NCBI GenBank assembly: GCA_007859835.1
Contig: SJPJ01000002.1
Span: 328,744-392,743, forward strand
Length of the DNA stretch: 64,000 nucleotides
Direction: 5' to 3'
Origin: Novipirellula herctigrandis
Lineage (GTDB): Bacteria > Planctomycetota > Planctomycetia > Pirellulales > Pirellulaceae
Shown: positions 26,189-35,984 of the stretch, piece by piece
How the letters are laid out: every line of letters starts with the position of its first letter
Position numbering within the stretch: the first letter of the stretch is position 1
Translations under genes and position numbers: made by a program
The notes under the pieces: model-generated
Database searches by the model: none
What the model was told of the DNA's origin: nothing
The model's input: only the letters and a program-made list of their open reading frames with translations

Positions 26189-27622
26189 TCATGTCGTCTC
26201 GGCTGACCAATGACGTGATTTCCAACGAATCCCGACGACGACAAGTGCCGCAACCATTGCCGTGACCACGATCGCGGAAATGCCCATCGGAATGCGTTCT
26301 AGCACCAACAGCGGAAGCACAAACGTCACGATGCCGCCGCCAATGAATGGGGCCGAAAATGGGGCGGCCAACGCGTAATCTTCCGCCGCATCGGTTTCAA
26401 GTTGCGGGTCGACCAGCCGAAGCAACACAAACCCCGTCGCTGTCGTTCCGGTAGACATTCCAAAATTGATCAACCCAAGCTCGAACCAATGACGGCTGGG
26501 CAACACCCGACGTGCAATCACCATCAGGCAAACCCCCGTCCAAACCGCACCAAAGAACACAAGAATCGAAAACGGCACGATCAAGCTGGCAACCGCCATC
26601 AAATTCATCGACGCAATCGCGGCAACGACCAACACATCCATCGATGCCGACGTGAGCCGAGCAATCGAATCCGAATCAATCAATTGGTCGCAGTGGAGAA
26701 ACTGCAGAAAATGCCGAAGCAACAAGCCGCCGAACAGTGTGTAGATGAACAACGGGAAGTCGACCAGACGCAAAAACGTCAATCGTTCCGACAACTCACG
26801 CTCAGCGGCACTCGCTTGACTCGCTTGACTCGCTTGATGAATAAAACCATCGGCTAAGCCAGCTGTTGACAGCACCATTTGCTGCAGGATCAACCCAATC
26901 CCCACGGCCAACAACAACCATACGATTTGCAGTAGTAGCGGATCCAGTGTTTCGTTTCGGATGCGAGCGTAACCAATCGGTTTCAGTTTCGTGTCGTTTC
27001 CTTGCACCTCGCCCCTGCTGTGATTCTTGATCCAACCGATACGAGCAGCCACATTGATCCAAACGATTCCGCTAAGAATGCCGTAGATCAAACCGACCGT
27101 CGCCATCAAAATGCCCAAGTCGCGTCCTGATGAAAGTCCAATCGAATCATGGCGCAGAACTTCGCCCATCGCAGCCGCAGTACCATGGCCGCCCGCGAAT
27201 CCCGTTTCAATCAGCATCCCGAAGGAAGCAGGAACGTCGAAAAATGGGCGGATCAATAACCATGTCACGAGAAGACCAACGGCGGTTTCACCAAGTACGA
27301 TGATCCAAACCATCAACGCTTGGCGACCGACGTCCGTCGCTTTCTCTCGCAGTGGCGTCGATTTTCGCTCAAGTAACATTCCCCCAAAAACCACGGCAAT
27401 CAGCCAACTTGGCCATGTGTCGAGTGTTTCCGCGATCGAATGGGCGGTCCATTCGATCGAGTCGGGCATGCCCTCGATGTGGCTAAGCTGGATGACGGCC
27501 AATCCAACGATTCCTGCGATCACCGACGCGGGAACATAGAGCCACCGAAAAAGAAAAAATCGGAGTCGCATTGCGACACCGATGACGAGCAAGATTGCGG
27601 TGAAAACGAGAGCCAAAATCAT
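26189..27622 (-). CDS. Sodium/glutamate symporter-like (GltS family) transporter
   Basis: Integral membrane protein of 477 residues with about 11-12 hydrophobic segments. The GltS signature GGHGTAAAMG is at about residues 144-153, and a related glycine-rich stretch (NFGMSTGTTATGF) occurs in the second half, reflecting the inverted-repeat fold. It probably imports glutamate or another carboxylate with sodium. A short SQASQAS repeat lies in a loop near the middle (26811-26837). Substrate is inferred from family only, and many planctomycete homologues are divergent. Confidence 0.82.
   Translation of the reverse strand: MILALVFTAILLVIGVAMRLRFFLFRWLYVPASVIAGIVGLAVIQLSHIEGMPDSIEWTAHSIAETLDTWPSWLIAVVFGGMLLERKSTPLREKATDVGRQALMVWIIVLGETAVGLLVTWLLIRPFFDVPASFGMLIETGFAGGHGTAAAMGEVLRHDSIGLSSGRDLGILMATVGLIYGILSGIVWINVAARIGWIKNHSRGEVQGNDTKLKPIGYARIRNETLDPLLLQIVWLLLAVGIGLILQQMVLSTAGLADGFIHQASQASQASAAERELSERLTFLRLVDFPLFIYTLFGGLLLRHFLQFLHCDQLIDSDSIARLTSASMDVLVVAAIASMNLMAVASLIVPFSILVFFGAVWTGVCLMVIARRVLPSRHWFELGLINFGMSTGTTATGFVLLRLVDPQLETDAAEDYALAAPFSAPFIGGGIVTFVLPLLVLERIPMGISAIVVTAMVAALVVVGIRWKSRHWSAETT
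26811..26837 (-). repeat. 9-bp tandem repeat in the GltS-like gene
   Basis: Three copies of ctcgcttga encode an SQASQAS tract in a hydrophilic loop between the two halves of the transporter. Confidence 0.85.
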
Positions 27623-27678
27623 AGCCGGACATTGTATCGCGTTTTAATCGAGAACAATGCCCGGCATTTGATTTATCG

Positions 27679-30600
27679 TTACCGTGTTTGTGAATCGCTA
27701 CTGTGTCGACTCACACGGTCACTTTGTGGACTCATGTAGTGAGTCGCTTCTTCGGCGACCAGAACCGTATCACCCGATCGGACTTCCGTTCGGAAGCGAT
27801 GGTGTCCAGCGCGATCGGCCTTGGCCACCACTCGCATCCGCACTTCTTGACCCGCAGCGATTTTGGCAATCGGATCGAAGACGACTTGCCCAGTCAGCAG
27901 TTCACCACTTTGGCCTTCGATACGGCTCGGTTCAATACCATGGCTGAATTGCGCGATCGCTCGCACATCGGTGGCCTCTTTGCTGCCGCGGTTTCGTACA
28001 ACGATTTCGTATGTCACGTCAGCTCCGATCGGTGCCGGTGCGGCCGGATCGTTAATCGTCAAGACCAAGTCAGCGATCGATTCGACACGAGTGGCCAGTG
28101 CGACACTGGTTTGCCCCGCTGCGGTGCCCTTGCATTCGAAAGCGAAACGCTGTTCCCCGGTTGCAGTCATATTGCAACGGAATTGGTAGTTGCGACTCGC
28201 ACCAGGTGCCAATGCCTTAACGGTCCACGCCAGCACGCCCGTTTCAGGGGACGCTTCTTCGATACCGCCAAGGTATTTCACACCGCTCGGCATGCGTAGC
28301 GTAGCGGTGATATCTTCGCTCGTCGCCGTCCCGTTGTTTTGGACTTCGAGGTTATACAACGATTCCGTGTTTTGGTACCGAATTTCGGGCCCCGTCAACA
28401 TTGCTTCGAGTTTCGCAGCAGAAACAGAAATCGTTTTTTCCGCTTCGGCTCGTAGGTCCAAGTCACCGGAAGCCAAACCGTGGATTTTCAAGTCGACCAA
28501 GTCTTGTGCAGTGAGCTCAACTTCGAATTGAGCTTCCTTGCCGGCTGGGATGTCGCCGATACGCTGGGTTTGTGGCGTTGCCGAATTCGGAGACAACGTG
28601 AACACAACATTTGGTGCAGTCCCATCGCCCGGATTCAAGACGCGAACGGTGTAGGTTTGCGATTCGCCATAGATCACTTCTTCGGGGCCGTCGATGGTTA
28701 GGTCGAGACGAGGTTCGTGGACCTTCACGGTTGCGATGGCATGTTGTGGCAACAACGTCCAGTCGACATCCAAATCGTGTGTTCCACTACGCTCAGCACG
28801 CAGCTGAACGAACATCCGCTCTACACTGCCCGCCGGCAATGACGGGATCGACCATACCATACATTCGCCGCGTCCTTGAGCTTCGTTTTCGATGGAACCC
28901 TGTGACACTTTGTGTCCTTGGATTTCAGCCCAATCAGGAACGATTGCACGAACCAAGATACCTTCGGCGTTAATTGCCCCGCGATTTTCCACCCGAATTT
29001 CGTATTGCCGCGTTTGACGAATCATAATTTCACCAGGGCCGAACGTGACCACGCGAATGCCTGGCAATTCGGAAGCGACCGAGTTTTGGCCCGGCATCAA
29101 TTCGCGCCCGTTAATCCCATTACGCATGTCATTGGCATACGCGGTGTTGGTTCGCGAACCATCGTCACCCGGTTGTTGGAAGTCATCCGCTGCACCACGA
29201 TGGCTGTCGTGTAGTGGTACGCCAGCGGCCGTTTGGCCGTTGCCAGATCCAACCATTGCACGACTTGGGGCCGCTGCCGAATCCTCTTGCACTTCGACCG
29301 GTTGGCCATTCGTTGTCATCTTGCCGTTGGCTAGATCGAACGCATTTTGAGTGCCACCACGAGCTGGCGTCGGATTGACGGAAGCCTGGTTTCCGTAGGC
29401 CTGGTTTCCGTAGGCCTGGTTTCGGGCCGTTTGCGTATTGCTCGGCTGTGCAACGTATTGTTCGCTGAAAGGCTGCGTCGTAGCGTTGTTATTCAGGGGT
29501 GCCGCCAAGCCAGAGCCAACCGGGCTCGTCGATTGGCTATCGACAATGGCAGGTCGAGTTGCCGCAACGAACTCACCCGGGCCAAATGCGGCGGGTGGAG
29601 GACCGGCTCGATGCGAAACCGCTTTCGATGGCGTCGTGCTTATGTTCTTGCTCGTGTTCCTCGGTAAACTCGGCGGCGTGGTTGCTGCGACCGAGGTAGT
29701 ATCCATCGATGGAGTCTGGTAGCTGGGTGCTTGCAAGGTCGCTGACGGTACAGACACTTTTGGTGCTGTGGCGATTGGTGCTGTGGCGATTGGTGCTGTG
29801 GCGATCGGGGCTGCGGCGATCGGTGCCGGTGCTTTCGCTGCAGCAGTTGGCATTGCAAGTTCCGCGGAAGGAACAGCCGCGTTGATAGCGGCGGGCTTCG
29901 GTATCGCGGTTGCCTTTGCAGCGATCGATTCTGCTGCGGAAGCCGCCCCCGCTCCCTCAGCTGTTCCTGCACCGGATGCGGAAGTGGAACCGGAGCCGCC
30001 AGTGGTCGTTTGACTTGACGCGACTGATTCGGCAGCGGGTTTCGCGGGCTTTGTCACAGCCACGTTTGTGCTGTCGCTCTTCGACTCCTCGTTGCTTTGG
30101 TCATCCGTAGTGATGATTCGACGCGCTACCTTGGGAACCAAGTCCAGTGCTGCGAGAGCTTTCGCTGGTGTCGTCTTTTGTCTCGAAGATGCTATGGATT
30201 CCTGTGGTTCCGATGGTTCATTTGGATCGAGTACGTCTAGCGAGCGGCGGCCACTTCGTCGGCTGCTCGTTTCGCTCGACAAACCTGCAACGGTGCTGCG
30301 ACGAGTGATGGTTTGTGGCGTGTCGGTTCTTGGCTGAACCGTACGAGGCTGAGTACTGCGAGTGGTCGTCGTGCGAGCAGTAGCCGTCGGTTGTGGGATC
30401 GCCGGCGGCGGGGTGGGAATTCGAGAAATCGATTGGGTCGAATTCGAACGCAGTGGCTCAGGCGCACGTCCGCGGATGATTCGAGTATTACGCGTACTAA
30501 CGCCGGGATCGCGAATCGGTGCGGGCGTTGGAATCGCATTCGATTTGCGCACGGATTTCGCGGTGTGGTAAGGAATCCCACTCCAATCGGTTGGCTCGCG

Positions 30601-31023
30601 AGATTGCGTCGTATCGTTTGATCCACGCAAAGGCACCATCGCCGATTGGGTTGTTTTGCTGGAGCCACTCGAACGCTTGAACAAACCGCTTAGAAAACCA
30701 CCGGTTTGGTTTTGTTCATGTTGATGATTCGTTTGGCTCGAAGCGACCGATCGCGGTTGAGTTTCTTTTTTACTGCCGAAACCGAAGGCCTGCAAAAGGC
30801 CTGAGCCACTTGAGGGTCGCGATTCAAATTGTTTCCCAACGACTTGTCTAATCGCGCCGACCTCGGTTTCACCGGGATCTGCTGTCGAAGTAGCAACGGC
30901 ATGTTGGACCGTTGTCGATTCATCGATAGGTGTCTGACCTGTTGACAGGTTTGCGACGAGGAAAGCAAATGGAATGGCGACCAAGGTCGCTGCCACAAGC
31001 ATTTTGCGGTTACCGCGCATCAT
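27679..31023 (-). CDS. Large secreted DUF11-repeat protein
   Basis: Protein of 1114 residues with a signal peptide or anchor (residues 8-27). The first 600 residues are low-complexity, rich in Ser, Thr, Pro and Ala, with several pentapeptide repeats. The last 480 residues hold at least four beta-sandwich DUF11/CARDB-like domains, each with the pattern YEIRVENRG..A..I.V.A.VP seen at IRQTRQYEIRVENRG, GESQTYTVRVLNPGDG, NTESLYNLEVQNNGT and DVTYEIVVRNRGSKE. These domains are common in OmcB-like and adhesive surface proteins, so a cell-envelope structural role is likely. Composition of the N-terminal half differs sharply from neighbouring genes. Confidence 0.88.
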   Translation of the reverse strand: MMRGNRKMLVAATLVAIPFAFLVANLSTGQTPIDESTTVQHAVATSTADPGETEVGAIRQVVGKQFESRPSSGSGLLQAFGFGSKKETQPRSVASSQTNHQHEQNQTGGFLSGLFKRSSGSSKTTQSAMVPLRGSNDTTQSREPTDWSGIPYHTAKSVRKSNAIPTPAPIRDPGVSTRNTRIIRGRAPEPLRSNSTQSISRIPTPPPAIPQPTATARTTTTRSTQPRTVQPRTDTPQTITRRSTVAGLSSETSSRRSGRRSLDVLDPNEPSEPQESIASSRQKTTPAKALAALDLVPKVARRIITTDDQSNEESKSDSTNVAVTKPAKPAAESVASSQTTTGGSGSTSASGAGTAEGAGAASAAESIAAKATAIPKPAAINAAVPSAELAMPTAAAKAPAPIAAAPIATAPIATAPIATAPKVSVPSATLQAPSYQTPSMDTTSVAATTPPSLPRNTSKNISTTPSKAVSHRAGPPPAAFGPGEFVAATRPAIVDSQSTSPVGSGLAAPLNNNATTQPFSEQYVAQPSNTQTARNQAYGNQAYGNQASVNPTPARGGTQNAFDLANGKMTTNGQPVEVQEDSAAAPSRAMVGSGNGQTAAGVPLHDSHRGAADDFQQPGDDGSRTNTAYANDMRNGINGRELMPGQNSVASELPGIRVVTFGPGEIMIRQTRQYEIRVENRGAINAEGILVRAIVPDWAEIQGHKVSQGSIENEAQGRGECMVWSIPSLPAGSVERMFVQLRAERSGTHDLDVDWTLLPQHAIATVKVHEPRLDLTIDGPEEVIYGESQTYTVRVLNPGDGTAPNVVFTLSPNSATPQTQRIGDIPAGKEAQFEVELTAQDLVDLKIHGLASGDLDLRAEAEKTISVSAAKLEAMLTGPEIRYQNTESLYNLEVQNNGTATSEDITATLRMPSGVKYLGGIEEASPETGVLAWTVKALAPGASRNYQFRCNMTATGEQRFAFECKGTAAGQTSVALATRVESIADLVLTINDPAAPAPIGADVTYEIVVRNRGSKEATDVRAIAQFSHGIEPSRIEGQSGELLTGQVVFDPIAKIAAGQEVRMRVVAKADRAGHHRFRTEVRSGDTVLVAEEATHYMSPQSDRVSRHSSDSQTR
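29384..29428 (-). repeat. 15-bp tandem repeat (NQAYG) in the DUF11 gene
   Basis: Three copies of gcctggtttccgtag encode NQAYG or near versions in the low-complexity half of the protein. Confidence 0.85.
29762..29821 (-). repeat. 15-bp tandem repeat (ATAPI) in the DUF11 gene
   Basis: Four copies of ggtgctgtggcgatt with small changes encode ATAPI/AAAPI units in the Ala/Pro-rich segment. Confidence 0.85.
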
Positions 31024-31165
31024 GCGTCATCTCACGTAGTTGTGGAAAGAGATCGATACCGTGTGGTGAATCGGCATTTCGGTCTGTGCTCAATGAGTAA
31101 AATTTGACGATTATGCGGATAACGACAGCTATGAACCTGCAATTCCCCCTGGAAGAGACGCCCCA

Positions 31166-31489
31166 ATGAGCCGACGAGAAAAGATTGAAGCGATGTTAGC
31201 GGACGAGCCAAACGACACGTTTTTGCGATATAGCTTGGCGATGGAGTTGAAAAACGAACAGCAATTCGATGAAAGCCTCAGTCGATTAGACGAGTTGACG
31301 CGTGACGCGTCCCCCTATATCCCCGCTTTTTTCATGGCTGCCCAAACGCTCGCGGATCTCGATCGCGTGGACGAAGCCCGCACCTATCTACGTGATGGGA
31401 TCGATCAAGCGAGGGCTCAAGGTGACACGCACGCGGCTGCGGAAATGAGCGACTACTTGACGATGCTTGGCGAGCGTGGCGAATTGTAA
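31166..31489 (+). CDS. Small TPR protein
   Basis: Cytoplasmic protein of 107 residues, almost entirely helical, with two to three tetratricopeptide-like helix pairs (RYSLAMELKNEQQFDESL, PAFFMAAQTLADLDRVDEAR, GDTHAAAEMSDYLTML). No catalytic motif. It lies 64 bases upstream of recO on the same strand and may share its promoter. Similar small TPR proteins are widespread in Planctomycetes; the partner is unknown. Confidence 0.8.
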   Translation: MSRREKIEAMLADEPNDTFLRYSLAMELKNEQQFDESLSRLDELTRDASPYIPAFFMAAQTLADLDRVDEARTYLRDGIDQARAQGDTHAAAEMSDYLTMLGERGEL

Positions 31490-31553
31490 CGGTGCCAAGA
31501 ACTCATGTTTTTTCTTTTTTTTTCGTCCGTGAAACACGTTTTCCGAGTCTCCT

Positions 31554-32384
31554 GTGTCGGCTGAGCAAAGTGTCGCAATTGTGCTCCGAACGATCGAATT
31601 TAGCGAAACCAGCTTAGTGGTGACGCTGTTTTCACGCGAATTTGGCAAACTGTCTGGGATCGCCAAAGGGGCTCGGCGACCCAAGGGTCCCTTCGAAGGA
31701 TCGCTTGACCTGTTGAGCGTTTGTCGTGTAGTCGTTCATCGTAAGAGTAGCGATGCGCTCGATTTGCTTACTGAAGCGAAGCTGCATCGTCGTTTTCGCG
31801 GAGCCGAGCGTTCTCTCGACCGCGTTTACGCGGGCTACTACCTTGCGGAAATTTTGCAGCTATCCACTGATGACCATGACCCCCACTGCGACGTCTACGA
31901 CTTGACTATCGCGACACTCAACCAAATCGATGGCACCGGCGATGTCGGCTCTGCCGTTCTCTACTTCGAAGCTCAATTGCTCCGGTTGCTCGGCCATGCG
32001 CCTGGAATCGATCGGTGCACTGACTGCGGCGGCGAGGTCGAATCGACGGGACCGAGAATACCGTTTGCACTTGTCACCGGTGGAATTGTCTGCCGCAATT
32101 GTGCCGTTCGGCAAACCAGCGTGATCTCGGTTCGACGAACGGTCCTCGAAGAACTTCGCCGAATAATTTCACCCAATACCGAGCCCCAAAGTCTTATTGC
32201 TGCGAGGGTTTATGGCGAGCTTCGCGCCGTGATGAGCCGATACATTCAATCAGTCGTGGGCAAGGTGCCCCGCACGCAATCGCTGCTGCCGCATTCAATC
32301 ACCCCAGCCACGAATAGCTCAACTTCGAATAATCCAGCACCCAATTCGCTGCCTGCTTCGAAAAGGACGGAACCGACCGCATGA
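31554..32384 (+). CDS. recO: DNA repair protein RecO
   Basis: RecO, the mediator that loads RecA through RecFOR. The N-terminal OB fold begins AIVLRTIEFSETSLVVTLFS, with GKLSGIAKGARRPKG. The C-terminal zinc-binding domain has CTDCGG and CRNC. The start is a GTG without a strong ribosome site. A tail of about 35 Ser/Asn/Pro-rich residues exceeds the usual RecO end. The stop overlaps the next ATG as ATGA. Confidence 0.92.
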   Translation: MSAEQSVAIVLRTIEFSETSLVVTLFSREFGKLSGIAKGARRPKGPFEGSLDLLSVCRVVVHRKSSDALDLLTEAKLHRRFRGAERSLDRVYAGYYLAEILQLSTDDHDPHCDVYDLTIATLNQIDGTGDVGSAVLYFEAQLLRLLGHAPGIDRCTDCGGEVESTGPRIPFALVTGGIVCRNCAVRQTSVISVRRTVLEELRRIISPNTEPQSLIAARVYGELRAVMSRYIQSVVGKVPRTQSLLPHSITPATNSSTSNNPAPNSLPASKRTEPTA

Positions 32385-33694
32385 CGCACCTACACCAACG
32401 ATTCCAATCGTTTTCCCATTCGTCCGCAGCAACACTGATGATGCGTACGATCAATATGGGTGTCTTGGTATTCGTTCTTTCGGTCCTCATGGTTGGATGC
32501 CAAACCTTCGGAGGAAAGAAGGACACATTCGAATCGCTCACCCGAGGCGACGTATCGGACCTTCCGACACCAGACCCCGTCGTGCAGGCATCCTTTGTAG
32601 ATTCGGCGCGAAAATCTACTGACAAAGTGGTCAACTTTGTGACCATGAAAGAACAAGAAAACGTCGACAAAGCTAAAAAGCTTTACCAACAGGGCGACGC
32701 GATCTTTCGGGACGCTCAGTCTCAACAGGGACTCACCGCAAAAGACACTTTCTATAAAGCATCAAAGACGTTTCGACGAGCTGCCGAAGCCGCACCCGGA
32801 ACCGCGCTTCAACAAGATGCGATGTTCATGGAGTCCGAAAGCTTGTTCTTTTCCGACCGTTTGACCGATGCCAGCGAATCGTATGGGAAATTGCAAAAGC
32901 AATTCCCTAGGAATCGCCACAACGATTTGATCACAGCACGCTTGTTTAACATTTCCCGCTATTGGATCGACACGGAAAAAGCGACCGAAGGAAAATGGAA
33001 GCTGCCCAATCTAACCGACTACAGTTTGCCGATGATTGATTCGGATGGTCATGCGATTCGATTGTTAGACCAAATTCGTTACGACGATCCAACGGGCAAA
33101 TTAGCAGACGATGCCACGATGGCGGCTGCGGCAGAAGAAATCCGACAAAAGGAATTTGACAAGGCTGACGCATTCTTGACTGATTTGCGTGAGACCTATA
33201 CCGATAGTGACCACCTATTCCTAGCTCATCTTTTGGGAATTCGCTGCAAATTGGAAATCTACGCCGGGCCCAAATACAGCGGTTTGATTTTGGAAGAAGC
33301 CGAAAAATTGGTCCAACAAACTCGCAAACGGTTTCCCGACAAAATGCAGGAACAAAAGTACGCCGACATCGTCGCCCGTGCTGCTGCAGAAATCTCTTTC
33401 CACACGGCCGAACGATTGGCCTATCGCGCAGAATTTCGTGAAAAGAAAAAAGAGTATGGCGCCGCACGCTACTACTACAACAAACTATTGGCACACCACC
33501 AAGACACGCCACACGCCGAAACCGCGCGAGTTCGTTTAGCAGAAATTGAAAAGCTGCCCGATGTCCCGACACAGCGTTTGTCATGGCTAACGACGGTCTT
33601 TCCTGACTCGACTTCATCGAGCCCGCTCGAACCAAAGTTTGACGATAACAACAAACCCGCCACTGAAAGCGAAGGACCCACACTGCTTCGATGA
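32381..33694 (+). CDS. BamD/YfiO-like outer-membrane assembly lipoprotein
   Basis: Lipoprotein of 437 residues: the hydrophobic segment ends in LMVGC, a lipobox, at about residue 40. TPR-like helix pairs cover much of the rest (FYKASKTFRRAAEAAPG, DASESYGKLQKQFPRN, ARYYYNKLLAHHQDTPHAETA), the last one matching BamD repeats best. It is much longer than the 240-residue BamD of E. coli. It overlaps recO upstream and the lptE-like gene downstream. The pairing of a BamD-like and an LptE-like lipoprotein supports a role in building the outer membrane, consistent with planctomycetes being Gram-negative in architecture. Confidence 0.8.
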   Translation: MTHLHQRFQSFSHSSAATLMMRTINMGVLVFVLSVLMVGCQTFGGKKDTFESLTRGDVSDLPTPDPVVQASFVDSARKSTDKVVNFVTMKEQENVDKAKKLYQQGDAIFRDAQSQQGLTAKDTFYKASKTFRRAAEAAPGTALQQDAMFMESESLFFSDRLTDASESYGKLQKQFPRNRHNDLITARLFNISRYWIDTEKATEGKWKLPNLTDYSLPMIDSDGHAIRLLDQIRYDDPTGKLADDATMAAAAEEIRQKEFDKADAFLTDLRETYTDSDHLFLAHLLGIRCKLEIYAGPKYSGLILEEAEKLVQQTRKRFPDKMQEQKYADIVARAAAEISFHTAERLAYRAEFREKKKEYGAARYYYNKLLAHHQDTPHAETARVRLAEIEKLPDVPTQRLSWLTTVFPDSTSSSPLEPKFDDNNKPATESEGPTLLR

Positions 33695-34245
33695 TCCCAA
33701 TCGCATTAACTCGCCGAACCTATCATGGGTTAGCCTTCGCCGCAGTCGGTTTCACGTTGTGGTTGTCGGGCGGATGCGCGTTGTACCAATACGGCCCTTC
33801 CTCGCTTTATCGCAGTGATATCAAAACCGTTCATGTTCCGATTGTTCGCAACAGAACCTTCCGGCACGACCTTGGTGTTCGCTTGACCGAAGCAGTGGTA
33901 CGAGAAATCGAACTTCGCACTCCCTATAAGGTCACCGGCGACCCTAACGCAGATAGCTCCTTGCTGATCGAGTTCAATGCCGAGAGTAAGGGGGTTTTGA
34001 CGGAAACCGCTTCGGACGACCCGCGAGCCCTCGACATGTCCGTTTCCGTCCAAGCAAATTGGATGAGCCGCCAAGGCGAGCTATTGATGCAAAACACGGT
34101 CGTTCCCAATAGCGGCACCCTGATCGCGTTCGGGCAAACCGCTCGGTTCGTTCCCGAGGCGGGCCAATCCGTCGACACAGCAGTGCAAGACGCCATTGAA
34201 AAATTGGCAAGCCGCATTGTTTCGCAAATGGAATTCCGCTGGTGA
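33691..34245 (+). CDS. lptE: LptE-like LPS-assembly lipoprotein
   Basis: Small lipoprotein of 184 residues with a lipobox (LWLSGGC). The family pattern is visible: GCALYQYGPSSLYRSDIKTV, VPIVRNRTFRHDLGVRLTEAV, and a C-terminal DAIEKLASRIVSQME. LptE plugs the LptD barrel that inserts lipopolysaccharide into the outer membrane. It lies between the bamD-like gene and folP, overlapping both by four bases. Confidence 0.85.
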   Translation: MIPIALTRRTYHGLAFAAVGFTLWLSGGCALYQYGPSSLYRSDIKTVHVPIVRNRTFRHDLGVRLTEAVVREIELRTPYKVTGDPNADSSLLIEFNAESKGVLTETASDDPRALDMSVSVQANWMSRQGELLMQNTVVPNSGTLIAFGQTARFVPEAGQSVDTAVQDAIEKLASRIVSQMEFRW

Positions 34246-35081
34246 TCGACTATTGGGACATCGGCCGGCGTCAACTTGACTTAACGGCGCGTCCATTGGT
34301 CATGGGGATTGTCAATGTAACGCCCGATAGTTTTTCCGATGGCGGCAAACACTATCAATCCGGCGATGCGACTCGCACTGCCATCCAAATGCAATCCGAT
34401 GGTGCATCGATTATCGATATCGGTGGCGAAAGCACACGGCCCAATAGTGATCCGATAAGCACCGACGAAGAACTCTCGCGAATCATCCCGGTGATCGAGC
34501 GGCTGGCAAACGAGCTGGTAATCCCGATCAGCATCGATACGTCCAAAGCCGAGGTCGCTCGACAAGCAATCGCGGCCGGTGCGGAAATCATCAACGATGT
34601 AACGGGACTTGAAGGCGACGCTGATATGCCCCGCGTTGCAATCGAAGGCGGTGTCGGCGTGTGCGTGATGCACATGAAGGGGACACCTCAGACAATGCAA
34701 AACGACCCCACTTACGACGATGTCGTTAGTGAAGTCGAGACTTACTTGATCGCTCGACGCGAACAATGCGAAGGTTACGGAATTCAACGCGACCGAATTT
34801 GTTTGGATCCAGGAATTGGCTTTGGGAAAACCCACGATCACAACATCGAACTTCTCCGAGCGACCGGTCGGTTTGCCGCTCTGGGCAGTCCACTCCTGAT
34901 CGGTCATTCTCGCAAAGGTTTCATTGGCAAAGTCTTAGGCGACAAAACCGCCAACCGAACCGCCGGCACACTCGGTGTCTCGTTAGCGGTCGCCGCAGCC
35001 GGAGCAAGCGTGGTTCGAGTCCACGACGTCAAGCTAACCGTCGACGCACTGAAACTGTTCAAAGCATCCTCTGGTCAGTAA
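34242..35081 (+). CDS. folP: Dihydropteroate synthase
   Basis: TIM-barrel enzyme of 279 residues joining p-aminobenzoate to the pterin diphosphate in folate synthesis. All signature loops are seen: GIVNVTPDSFSDGG, DIGGESTRP, INDVTGLEGD, CLDPGIGFGKT and GHSRKGFIG. It begins with GTG overlapping the lptE stop (GTGA), the last gene of the recO operon. The sequence matches folate-type enzymes and nothing suggests a methanopterin-specific variant. Confidence 0.95.
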   Translation: MIDYWDIGRRQLDLTARPLVMGIVNVTPDSFSDGGKHYQSGDATRTAIQMQSDGASIIDIGGESTRPNSDPISTDEELSRIIPVIERLANELVIPISIDTSKAEVARQAIAAGAEIINDVTGLEGDADMPRVAIEGGVGVCVMHMKGTPQTMQNDPTYDDVVSEVETYLIARREQCEGYGIQRDRICLDPGIGFGKTHDHNIELLRATGRFAALGSPLLIGHSRKGFIGKVLGDKTANRTAGTLGVSLAVAAAGASVVRVHDVKLTVDALKLFKASSGQ

Positions 35082-35199
35082 AATTCTGCTCTGCCGATGT
35101 GGTTCCTGATCTTATTGGGGACCACAAACATCCGAATTTTGGATCTCTAGATCTTGTATTCAAGCTACCAACGTCCAACGCGCCGAGAGATCGCAGATA

Positions 35200-35664
35200 A
35201 TGAAGATCCCTGCAAATACGGTCGATGAATACATCGCCAAGTTGCCCGAAGACCGTAAACCTGTGCTAGAGAAGTTGCGACAAACGATTCTCAAAAATCT
35301 GCCCAAAGGCTTTGAAGAATGCCTCAACTATGGCATGCCCGGCTATGTCATTCCGCTTTCGCTGTATCCCAGCGGATACCACTGTGATCCGAAACGGCCA
35401 CTTCCGTTCATGAACATCGCGTCCCAAAAAAACTTTGTGGGTCTTTATCACATGGGGATCTATGCCAGCCCCCCTCTGCTGAATTGGTTCGTCAGCGAAT
35501 ACCCAAATTATTGCAAGAGGAAGTTAGACATGGGAAAGAGCTGCATCCGGTTTAAGAGAATGGATGAAGTACCATACAAACTGATCGGAGAGCTTACCGG
35601 CAAGATGAGTGCCGCGGAGTGGATCCACCTATACGAATCGCAATTAGAAAAGAATAAGAAGTAG
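35200..35664 (+). CDS. DUF1801 (YdhG-like) protein
   Basis: Protein of 154 residues with the family pattern VDEYIAKLPEDRKPVLEKLR at the start, ECLNYGMPGYV, and a CIRFKRMDEVPYKLI segment late in the chain. DUF1801 is a cytoplasmic alpha/beta fold (YdhG/YjbR-like) of unknown biochemical role. It follows folP by 118 bases and may have its own promoter. Confidence 0.88.
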   Translation: MKIPANTVDEYIAKLPEDRKPVLEKLRQTILKNLPKGFEECLNYGMPGYVIPLSLYPSGYHCDPKRPLPFMNIASQKNFVGLYHMGIYASPPLLNWFVSEYPNYCKRKLDMGKSCIRFKRMDEVPYKLIGELTGKMSAAEWIHLYESQLEKNKK

Positions 35665-35984
35665 TAGCGAGACGAAAGAATCGATTCGGGGCTGCTGAAT
35701 TTTCAAACAGGCGAGCCTTGCGTCTGGATGCGAAAACGCCCTCACGGTTCAAACGGGCTCGTCAATGTGACGGCCTCGCACATTCATTTGATGACTCAAC
35801 ACGATGGCAAGCATTACGGTAGAATCATCAGTGTCGTGGCCTCAAACCCACTTGCATCGAATTGCCGCCCGACCGTGATTTCCAACTAGGCTTAGTTCTT
35901 CAAGGTGACAGACGAGTGATTGATTATTCTTGGCGTTCGCATTTGTGGCGGTGTTCCTCAACGGTTTTGTGTTCCCAAATTGAA
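35665..35984. other. Intergenic region
   Basis: About 320 bases with no gene supported. A longer version of the following frame starts at 35862, but the N-terminus it adds is not signal-like and no ribosome site precedes it. Confidence 0.5.

Noticed and set aside
29640-29972. Second minus-strand frame rich in Gln, Arg and Pro
   Set aside because: Out-of-frame reading of the low-complexity part of the DUF11 gene.
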